In this document: positions 1 to 7,736 of the stretch, in pieces
Numbering within the stretch: the first letter of the stretch is position 1
Layout: each line of letters begins with the position of its first letter
Assembly: GCA_016178075.1 (NCBI GenBank)
Contig: JACOUA010000438.1
Location: 1 to 51,655 of the forward strand
From: Acidobacteriota bacterium
GTDB taxonomy: Bacteria > Acidobacteriota > Vicinamibacteria > Vicinamibacterales > JACQTH01
Direction: 5' to 3'
Length of the DNA: 51,655 nucleotides
Program-made: the position numbers and the translations under genes
The notes under the pieces: generated by a model
The model's input: only the letters and a program-made list of their open reading frames with translations
Told to the model about the DNA's origin: nothing
The model's database searches: none

Positions 1-125
1 ACCGACCGATCGCTCAGGAAGTAATCGCGGCGGCTTTTTTGGAATCTGGCGAAATAGGAACCGAAGGCCGTGATCCCGACGACGTACGCCGCGATGACGA
101 GGTAGTCCGTCCAGCCAAGGACCAT
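1..125 (-). CDS. Sodium:solute symporter family protein, N-terminal fragment
   Basis: The reverse strand from an ATG at 125 reads into the window edge and gives the first 41 residues of a protein. They start MVLGWTDYLVIAAYVVGI and end in a DYFLSDRS segment. A first transmembrane helix followed by G-x-Y-x-A-R-F-x-K-S-R-x-D-Y-F-L is the usual start of the SSS (solute:sodium symporter) family, which imports sugars, amino acids or sialic/amino sugars across the inner membrane. The substrate cannot be read from this fragment. It lies downstream of, and in the same direction as, the GHL10 glycosidase and close to a sugar kinase and MurQ, so an amino sugar such as MurNAc or GlcNAc is a reasonable guess. 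The rest of the gene lies outside the window. Confidence 0.72.
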   Translation of the reverse strand, partial: MVLGWTDYLVIAAYVVGITAFGSYFARFQKSRRDYFLSDRS

Positions 126-142
126 GCGCGCGTCGATACTAC

Positions 143-260
143 CACTCAGGGATCGGGGGATCAGGGGTCAGGGACGACGGATCGCAGGCAAGGAGCAAGA
201 CACTCGGGATCCGGGTAACAGGGCCAGGGATGATGAAGCGAGGGCTCCCCTGATCCCTGG
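143..260. repeat. Purine-rich intergenic inverted repeat
   Basis: Between the glycosidase stop and the symporter start, the plus strand carries tandem GGGATC/AGGGGTC-like units (143-172), and the complementary CCCCTGATCCCTGG lies at 247-260. It could fold into an imperfect hairpin in the transcript running from the glycosidase into the symporter. Similar units recur at 21284-21359 and 21832-21908. No T-run marks it as a canonical terminator. Confidence 0.45.
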
Positions 261-264
261 TTCG

Positions 265-1527
265 TTACTGTTCGAACGCGGCGCGGCCGATCTCGCTGAG
301 CGGCTGCCGGCCGGCGGGGGAGTCAATCAGGCTGTCGTACGAAAAGAGGATGATGCCGTCGATGCCGAGCCGCCGCGCGGTCCTGATGTTCTCGACGGTC
401 TGCTCGGCCGACAGGCGATAGGCGCCGATGCCCGCCCATACGGGATGGCCGTTCGCGCCGTGGCGGGCAGCCTGGAGCTGCTCGAGAAATCGCGGCGCGT
501 CCGCCGCGTAGGCCATCGGGCACGCGACGTCGATCAGCCCCTTGGCCAGCCACACCTGCCAGTCCTGGAACTTCCGCGCGCTGGCGGTGGGCGGGTCGGG
601 GTAGACCGCCGCCGAGAGCTGTAAGCCGGGTCGCCGCGCTGCCATGGCTTTTCGAATCGACGAGAGGAGCAACGTCAGGCCCGCGCGTCTGAAATCCGAA
701 AACGCCCTCGGAAACGCGTCGGCGTACATGAACGGATTGGTCGCCAGGCGCGCGTCGTAGCGATCCCGGTCCTTCGGGCTGAGCCGCGAGCTCACATCGC
801 TGTGAAACGCGCGCAGCGTGGCGGCGCTGTAATCGAAGTTCTCGTTCGGGTAGCGAAGGTAGTCGAGATGGATGCCGTCGACGCGATATCGGTCGATCAG
901 ATCTGTCACCACCGACACGGTATGTTTCACCGATGCGCCGGGAAGCGGCGACATGTAGAGCCCCTCGACCTGTTTCGAATGGGCCCGCGTCCACTGCCTC
1001 AGCGCGTCGAGGTAACGATCGCTGGACGGTGATACCCGTCGAAGATCGCCCGCGAGCTCTCTCGGAACCATGAGCCATTCCGGATGCCGCAAGACGACGT
1101 GGTCGTGCGGCACGAGGCCTCGAGCGTCCGAGACCAGGTTGACGTTGACCCAGGCGTGCACTTGAAGCCCGGCCTCGTGCGCGAGCTTCAACGTCGTGGC
1201 CAACGGATCGAAGGCAGACGACTGCCGGGCCAGCGCGACCGCACGCGGTTCCACGCCATCCTTGAAGTACGCGTCCCCACGGCCTCGCACCTGCACCAGA
1301 ATGGTGTTGAAGCCGGCTTGTTTGGCGGACTCGACCATGGCGCTGATCGCCGCCGGCGACGTCAGCGTCGTCCGCGCGACCCAAAGCGCGCGAACGGATC
1401 TCGAGCTCGAGCCGTGCGGCGAGGCCGCGCCCGAGGAGACCCGATCGGCATTCAGCGGGCTCGCCCCGACGATGAAAAGCGAGATGGCAAGTGCAGCTGA
1501 AAGCATTCGGCTGGTCGAATACGGCAT
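265..1527 (-). CDS. Secreted glycosyl hydrolase-like 10 (GHL10/YngK-type) protein
   Basis: Predicted exported (alpha/beta)8-barrel glycosidase-like protein of the GHL10 (DUF187) family, 420 residues. The ATG at 1527 is preferred because a signal peptide follows it (basic n-region, LSAALAISLFIVGASPLNA). The reading frame stays open upstream to 1686, but that extension is Arg/Pro-rich and looks non-coding. Family hallmarks are the early strand VRALWVARTTL, the GFNTILVQVRGRGDAYF segment, the VDGIHLDYLRYP strand-loop and the late VACPMAYAADAP segment. GHL10 proteins act on cell-wall or surface glycans; activity has been shown for few members. It sits directly upstream of a symporter and divergent from a sugar kinase and MurQ, which suggests it releases amino sugars from peptidoglycan. 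The substrate is inference. Confidence 0.8.
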   Translation of the reverse strand: MPYSTSRMLSAALAISLFIVGASPLNADRVSSGAASPHGSSSRSVRALWVARTTLTSPAAISAMVESAKQAGFNTILVQVRGRGDAYFKDGVEPRAVALARQSSAFDPLATTLKLAHEAGLQVHAWVNVNLVSDARGLVPHDHVVLRHPEWLMVPRELAGDLRRVSPSSDRYLDALRQWTRAHSKQVEGLYMSPLPGASVKHTVSVVTDLIDRYRVDGIHLDYLRYPNENFDYSAATLRAFHSDVSSRLSPKDRDRYDARLATNPFMYADAFPRAFSDFRRAGLTLLLSSIRKAMAARRPGLQLSAAVYPDPPTASARKFQDWQVWLAKGLIDVACPMAYAADAPRFLEQLQAARHGANGHPVWAGIGAYRLSAEQTVENIRTARRLGIDGIILFSYDSLIDSPAGRQPLSEIGRAAFEQ

Positions 1528-1563
1528 GCGGTCCACTGGGACTGTCACGACGAACTCTGAAGA

Positions 1564-1609
1564 GTGTAAACGAAAGCCGGGCTTGCGCGAAGTTGACACT
1601 TTCGTACAC
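1564..1609. promoter_or_regulatory. Imperfect inverted repeat in the glycosidase/kinase divergent region
   Basis: GTGTAAACGAAAG (1564-1576) faces CTTTCGTACAC (1599-1609), which is its reverse complement apart from a two-base gap. The pair lies between the divergent glycosidase and kinase genes, where a shared operator for an amino-sugar regulator would be expected. No regulator gene is adjacent and no matching second copy was seen, so this is only a candidate operator. Confidence 0.3.
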
Positions 1610-1726
1610 ATTGTCCTCGCCCAAGCACGGCTAGCACTTCTTCTCGGTGGTCCGGGCGGGGCGGAGTAGCGCGCGGGACGATTCATTCTGAAGAACTGAC
1701 AGGGCCGGTGCAGGCGCGAGCAGCCG

Positions 1727-2665
1727 ATGAATCACGTCATGGGACTCGATGCCGGCGGCACGAAGACGGTCTGCCTGCTGGCTGATGAAGACGGACGCGT
1801 CCTGTCAGACGTGCGCGGCGGGGGCGCCAACCTGCAGCTCGCGGGCGAGCTTGGGCTCGAAAAGGTCCTGCACGACCTGATGGAGCGCGCCATCGGCGAC
1901 CGGCCGGTGGTGCCCAAGGCCATCTGCCTCGGGATGGCCGGTGTCGATCGGGAAGACGACGCCGCGACCGTGCGGGCAATCATGTCTCGCATCGCGTACA
2001 AGGCGCGGATCGTCGTCGTCAACGACGCGCTGATTTCGCTGCTCGCGGGCGCCAGTACCGGGCCCGGCGTCGTCATCGTCGCGGGGACGGGCTCGATCGC
2101 GTACGGCCGCGACCATTTGAACCGTGCGGCGCGCGCCGGCGGCTGGGGGTACGTCCTGGGCGACGAAGGAAGCGGATATTGGATCGGCCGGCACGCGCTC
2201 CGTGCGGTGGTCCGGGATGCTGACGGCCGCGGGCGGCCCACGTCATTGACGCCGCGTGTGCTGGCGCATTTTCAGTTGAGCCGGCCTCAGGATCTCGTGG
2301 GCGCTGTCTACCACAGGTCGCTCAGCCCGTCCGCCGTGGCGGCGCTCGCCCAGTGCGTGCGCGAGGCCCACGCCGAGCACGACCAGGCAGCGACCTGGAT
2401 TCTAGAACACGCGGCCGGTGAGCTCATGGCGTCCGCGGCGTCGGTGGTCCGCCAGTTGAAAATGGAGGACGCGGCATTCCCGTTCGTCCTCGCCGGGGGG
2501 ATGTTCAGGGCCGTGCCCTGGCTCGGACACGAGCTGACCCAGCGTCTCCCGCACATCGCCCCGCGATCGCGTGTCCACGTACTCGACCAGGAGCCCGCCG
2601 TCGGTGCCGTCCAGCTCGCGATCGAGGAGCTCGGCGGCGCCGCGCGGATTCCAATCTACGTTTGA
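1727..2665 (+). CDS. BadF/NagK-type N-acetyl(glucos/muram)amine kinase
   Basis: 312-residue sugar kinase of the BadF/BadG/BcrA/BcrD ATPase family, in the ASKHA fold. The N-terminus has the phosphate-1 motif DAGGTKT (8-14). A second loop GPGVVIVAGTGSIAYG follows near 113-128, then GGWGYVLGDEGSGYWIG, which is typical of eukaryote-type GlcNAc kinases and clostridial MurK. Near the C-terminus FVLAGGMF matches the adenosine-binding motif. It should phosphorylate GlcNAc and/or MurNAc in the cytoplasm at O-6, giving MurNAc-6-phosphate, the substrate of MurQ. The convergent neighbour is murQ, 119 bp away, and the divergent neighbour is a secreted glycosidase. Substrate choice between GlcNAc and MurNAc cannot be settled from sequence alone. 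Confidence 0.82.
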   Translation: MNHVMGLDAGGTKTVCLLADEDGRVLSDVRGGGANLQLAGELGLEKVLHDLMERAIGDRPVVPKAICLGMAGVDREDDAATVRAIMSRIAYKARIVVVNDALISLLAGASTGPGVVIVAGTGSIAYGRDHLNRAARAGGWGYVLGDEGSGYWIGRHALRAVVRDADGRGRPTSLTPRVLAHFQLSRPQDLVGAVYHRSLSPSAVAALAQCVREAHAEHDQAATWILEHAAGELMASAASVVRQLKMEDAAFPFVLAGGMFRAVPWLGHELTQRLPHIAPRSRVHVLDQEPAVGAVQLAIEELGGAARIPIYV

Positions 2666-2784
2666 TTCTGGATGCAGCGTCCGCCGCCGTTCAGGGTCGA
2701 GGTTAGGGCCCTTAGCCACCGCTAGGGACGTGGCGGTGTGCGGACCGTCCTCGACAAGGCCGCGGCCGCGCGGCTCCCGTCGGG

Positions 2785-3741
2785 CTAGTCGGGCTCGGTC
2801 ACGACGCCGATCAACCGGCGCAGGCGAGGCTCAATGTCCTCGCCGATGGCCTCGCGGATGAAATCGTCGGACTTGCGCAGGCGGGACACGGCCCGACGAT
2901 ACGAGAGCGCCGCCTTCTGCATCACGATCGCGACTTTCACGTTCCAGTGCGCGCGCCGCAGGAGCTGGTCGGCTTCGTCGTAGTCGATTTCGGTCACCAT
3001 CGACACGATGCGCCGCGCCCGGTCCTTTAGCTTCTCAGAGCCGGTCTGGACATCGACCATCAGGTTCCCGTACGTCTTGCCGATCCGCACCATGGCGCCC
3101 GTCGTCAGCATGTTCAGCACCATCTTGGTCGCGGTGCCGGCCTTGAGGCGGGTCGACCCGGCGATGACCTCGGGCCCGACCGACGGGGCGATCGTAAGGT
3201 CGACGAAGGTCTGCAGCTCGGTGGCGGAGTAGCAGGTGACGAAGATGACCTTCGCGCCGGCCTGACGGGCGCGGACGAGGGTGCCGCGCACAAACTGGGT
3301 CATCCCGCTGGCGGAGACGCCGATCACCACGTCCTTCCTGGTCGGCCTCAGCCGCGCGACGGCGCGGACCCCATCCTCGTAGTGATCCTCGACGCCCTCC
3401 TTCGCCTTCATGACGGCGTCCTGTCCGCCGGCCATGATGGCCTGGACGAGCTTCGAGCTGGTGCCGAAGGTTGGTGGCATCTCGGCCGATTCCAGCACGC
3501 CGAGCCGGCCGCTGGTCCCGGCCCCGACGAAGATCACGCGGCCGCCTTTCTTGAGCGCCTGGACGAGGATGTCGATGCCGTGCGCGATGCGCTCGCGCTC
3601 GTGGCTGACCGCCGCCAGGATCTTCCGATCCTCGTTGACCATGAGGTCGACGATGTCGGCGGGGGACAGCTTGTCGATGGCGAGTGTCGCGGGATTGATC
3701 GCTTCGGTTGGGAGCGACTGCCACTTCGAATGAGCGGGCAT
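2785..3741 (-). CDS. murQ: N-acetylmuramic acid 6-phosphate etherase
   Basis: 318-residue SIS-domain lyase that cleaves the D-lactyl ether of MurNAc-6-phosphate to give GlcNAc-6-phosphate and D-lactate, a peptidoglycan-recycling step. The start LPTEAINPATLAIDKLS is characteristic of MurQ. The SIS phosphosugar site is FVGAGTSGRLGVLESAEMPP (71-90), and Glu87 and Glu118 align with the catalytic pair Glu83/Glu114 of the E. coli enzyme. The GMTQFV and GSTRLKAGTATKMVLNMLTT segments are also family-typical. The length is normal. The gene converges with the NagK-like kinase and diverges from xerD, with only 50 bp between the two starts. The unrelated 6-P-GlcNAc deacetylase NagA is not in the window. 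Confidence 0.95.
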   Translation of the reverse strand: MPAHSKWQSLPTEAINPATLAIDKLSPADIVDLMVNEDRKILAAVSHERERIAHGIDILVQALKKGGRVIFVGAGTSGRLGVLESAEMPPTFGTSSKLVQAIMAGGQDAVMKAKEGVEDHYEDGVRAVARLRPTRKDVVIGVSASGMTQFVRGTLVRARQAGAKVIFVTCYSATELQTFVDLTIAPSVGPEVIAGSTRLKAGTATKMVLNMLTTGAMVRIGKTYGNLMVDVQTGSEKLKDRARRIVSMVTEIDYDEADQLLRRAHWNVKVAIVMQKAALSYRRAVSRLRKSDDFIREAIGEDIEPRLRRLIGVVTEPD

Positions 3742-3791
3742 GGGGACCTGGCCGCGGATGAAGAACCTGCGATACTAGTGTCCACCTGCCC

Positions 3792-4685
3792 ATGCTGTCA
3801 ACGCACCTGCTCGTCGACGACTACTTGAACCATCTTCGGGTCGAACGCCGGCTGTCCCCGCATACCGTCGAGAGCTACGCCCGCGACCTGCGGATGCTCG
3901 CCGAGTACGCCGCCGGGCGGAAGCGCAAGCTCCCGAGCCTCGACCGCCACGCCCTCGAGGCGTTCGTGCGGGAGCTGATGGACCGCGGGTTCTCGCCGCG
4001 CTCGGTCGCGCGCGTGGTCGCCTGCGTGCGGGGGTTTTATCGCTTCACGACGGTCGAACAGCGGCTCCCGGCGAACCCGGCCGACGATCTGCGCGCCCCG
4101 CGCGCGTTTCCCGGCCTGCCGAAGTTCTTGAGCGTCGACGAAGTCGACACGCTGATCCTACAGCCCGATCCCTCGACGCCGCTCGGGCTCCGCGATCGCG
4201 CGCTGATCGAGCTCTTGTACGCGACCGGCATGCGCGTCTCCGAGCTCGTCACGCTCAGGTCGAGCGACGTCAACCTGCCGGCCGGGTACCTGACCTGCAC
4301 CGGCAAGGGGCGCAAGGAGCGCGTCGTGCCGATCGGCGACGAGGCCGTGGCCTGGGTCACCCGGTATCAGCGGGAGGCCCGCCCTGGCCTGCTGCGCGGC
4401 GCGAGCACGCCGCGATTGTTCGTGAACGCGCGCGGCCGTCCGCTGTCGCGGATCGGGTTCTGGAAGATCCTGAAAGGCTACGCGCGAAAGGCGGGCCTCA
4501 GGCGCGACGTCAGCCCCCACGTCCTGCGGCACTCGTTCGCGACGCACCTGCTGGAGCGCGGCGCCGACCTGAGAGCCATTCAAATGATGCTCGGCCACAC
4601 CGATTTGTCGACCACGCAGATCTACACCCACGTCCTCGAATCGCGGCTGCGGGCGCTCTACGATCGGTTCCACCCGCGCGCGTGA
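3792..4685 (+). CDS. xerD: Tyrosine recombinase XerC/XerD family
   Basis: 297-residue tyrosine recombinase of the length and architecture of XerC/XerD: an N-terminal SAM-like core-binding domain (about 1-105) and a C-terminal catalytic domain. All catalytic residues are visible: Arg148 (ATGMRVSEL), Lys172 (TGKGRKER), His243 and Arg246 ([19 protein letters not shown]), His269 ([16 protein letters not shown]) and the nucleophile Tyr278. In the cell these proteins resolve chromosome dimers at dif with FtsK. It diverges from murQ and lies 32 bp upstream of metK. There is no integrase-like context, so a housekeeping Xer is favoured. The XerC versus XerD assignment is uncertain. A dif-like site lies 5.6 kb away at 10303-10330. 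Confidence 0.9.
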   Translation: MLSTHLLVDDYLNHLRVERRLSPHTVESYARDLRMLAEYAAGRKRKLPSLDRHALEAFVRELMDRGFSPRSVARVVACVRGFYRFTTVEQRLPANPADDLRAPRAFPGLPKFLSVDEVDTLILQPDPSTPLGLRDRALIELLYATGMRVSELVTLRSSDVNLPAGYLTCTGKGRKERVVPIGDEAVAWVTRYQREARPGLLRGASTPRLFVNARGRPLSRIGFWKILKGYARKAGLRRDVSPHVLRHSFATHLLERGADLRAIQMMLGHTDLSTTQIYTHVLESRLRALYDRFHPRA

Positions 4686-4717
4686 GGGCATACAATGAGC
4701 CGCAAGGAGCTTCGTCC

Positions 4718-5869
<1,152 letters not shown>

Positions 5870-5927
5870 TGACAGGACACTAGCAGGCTGCTGAATCAGT
5901 CTCAGCCTGAACGAAAAACGAAGCGCG

Positions 5928-7736
5928 TTGAACGAAGACCCCAAGCGTTTCCAAGCTCGTCTGCGTTCTCGGTTTCACGTTCTCCGGTCCGGCCGGGTTT
6001 TGGAGCGGCCGGCCAGGCACCTCCTTCTTGCCCTCGCGGCGCTCGTCATCGGTGGACTGCTCGTCGGGATCTGGGTGTTTCCGGCTCCACCCATCGCGCT
6101 CGATCCCAGGACCGCTCCGCCATCTCCAGCTCCGATGGTCTCCGGCGCATTCCACGTCCACACCACGCGTTCGGATGGAGCCGGCTCGCCGGCGACGATT
6201 GCGGCGGCCGCCGCGGCGGCCGGACTCCAATTCGTGGTGTTCGCCGACCATGGCGACGGCACACGTCCGCTCGAAGCGCCCGTGTATCGGTCCGGCGTCC
6301 TGTGCGTCGACGGGGTGGAGCTCAGCACGACCGGCGGTCATTACATCGCCCTCGGCCTGCAGCCTTCCACCTATCCGCTCGGCGGCGATGGACGTGATGT
6401 CGTGGAGGACGTGAGACGACTCGGCGGATTCGGAATCGCAGCCCATCCGGGCTCGTCGAAAGTCGAGCTCAGGTGGGAGGCCTGGGACGCACCCTTCGAC
6501 GCGATCGAATGGCTCAATGCCGATTCGGAATGGCGGGACGAGGGCTACTGGTCGATCGCCCGGACAACGATTCAGTATCTGTTGCGACCGCCGCAGGCGC
6601 TGGCCGGCCTCCTCGATCGACCGGTCGACACGCTGCGACGCTGGGACCAGCTGACCGCACGTCGACGCGTTCCGGCGCTGGCTGGCAGCGACGCGCACGC
6701 CCGTATCGCGTGGGGCGGGGGAGATCGGGAAGACGATGTGGTCATCGCCAGGCTGCCGGCCTACGACGTCGCCTTCCGGCTGTTCTCGAACCGCGTCCTC
6801 CTGACGGATCCGTTGTCCGGCAATGCGGCGCGCGATGCCGCCCTCTTGCTGGACGCGCTGCGAGCCGGTCGGGTTCATACGGTCGTCGATGCGCTCGCGC
6901 CCTCGCGCTCGTTCGATTTTCATGCGCAGAGCGGACGAGCTCGGGCGCTCGAAGGCGATCGCCTGGCCCTCGGCGGTCCCGTGCACCTCGAGGTCGCGGC
7001 CCACGCGCCGTCGAACGCCCGCACCCTACTCCTAAGCGGATCACGGATGATTCGCGAAGCGACGGGTGGCACGCTGTCGTTCATCGCGCCTGCCCAGCCG
7101 GCCGTCTACCGCGTCGAAGTACACCTGCCCACCGCCCCGGGACGACCACCGGTGCCCTGGGTCTTGAGCAATCCGATCTATGTCGGTGGTCGGGAAGAGG
7201 AGCGGGGAAGCGGGACGGGGGAGCGCGTCCTGGAGAGCAGACCGCTCCTGGGGTTGGGGACTCCCTGGCTCATCGAACACGACCCCTCCTCGTCAGGCCG
7301 CACGATCGCGGGCGCAACCGGCGATCAGCCCAGCCTGACCCTCGAGTACTCACTGGGCGGAGGACCGCCGAAAGATCAGTACGTGGCGTTCGTCAAGCCG
7401 GCAGCCGGCGGGCTCGCTGGGTTCGACCGCGTCTCGTTTCGCGCAGCGGCCGACCAGCCGCTGCGGCTTTCACTGCAGATCCGCGCCTCCGACGGCACCG
7501 CCCGCCGGTGGCGGCGAAGCTTCTACGTCGACCGCAGCCCGGAGGAGGTGAGGATTCGGTTCGGCGATATGAGGCGAGTCGGTGAAGGGACGGACGGACC
7601 ACTCGATCTCTCGAAGATCGAAGCGTTGCTGGTCGTCGTGGATCTCACCAACAGCCGGCCATCCACGTCCGCACGACTGGCGATTGAATCCGCGATACTC
7701 GAGCGGGTGGCTCCCGAGGTCAAGTCCGAGCGGTGA
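5928..7736 (+). CDS. Membrane-anchored PHP-domain metallohydrolase (CehA/McbA-like)
   Basis: 602-residue protein with one N-terminal transmembrane helix (about 32-52) and then a PHP metal-dependent phosphoesterase domain. Metal-binding motifs are HVHTTRSDG (His76, His78), FADHGDGTR, DGVELSTTGGHYIAL, AAHPGS and LAGSDAHARIAWG, which together form a complete PHP site. The C-terminal third (about 330-600) is beta-rich and unrecognised. The CehA/McbA subfamily includes carbaryl hydrolase relatives, but the substrate here is unknown. The start is a TTG at 5928; another in-frame TTG at about 5998 is possible. A low-complexity GREEERGSGTGER stretch (DNA 7190-7230) resembles the purine-rich intergenic repeats and may be a repeat insertion. 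Its 3' end overlaps convergent lptFG by 17 bp. Confidence 0.75.
   Translation: MNEDPKRFQARLRSRFHVLRSGRVLERPARHLLLALAALVIGGLLVGIWVFPAPPIALDPRTAPPSPAPMVSGAFHVHTTRSDGAGSPATIAAAAAAAGLQFVVFADHGDGTRPLEAPVYRSGVLCVDGVELSTTGGHYIALGLQPSTYPLGGDGRDVVEDVRRLGGFGIAAHPGSSKVELRWEAWDAPFDAIEWLNADSEWRDEGYWSIARTTIQYLLRPPQALAGLLDRPVDTLRRWDQLTARRRVPALAGSDAHARIAWGGGDREDDVVIARLPAYDVAFRLFSNRVLLTDPLSGNAARDAALLLDALRAGRVHTVVDALAPSRSFDFHAQSGRARALEGDRLALGGPVHLEVAAHAPSNARTLLLSGSRMIREATGGTLSFIAPAQPAVYRVEVHLPTAPGRPPVPWVLSNPIYVGGREEERGSGTGERVLESRPLLGLGTPWLIEHDPSSSGRTIAGATGDQPSLTLEYSLGGGPPKDQYVAFVKPAAGGLAGFDRVSFRAAADQPLRLSLQIRASDGTARRWRRSFYVDRSPEEVRIRFGDMRRVGEGTDGPLDLSKIEALLVVVDLTNSRPSTSARLAIESAILERVAPEVKSER

Noticed and set aside
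1593-1598. TTGACA as the -35 of the NagK-like kinase
   Set aside because: No -10-like hexamer follows at 16-18 bases on the plus strand.
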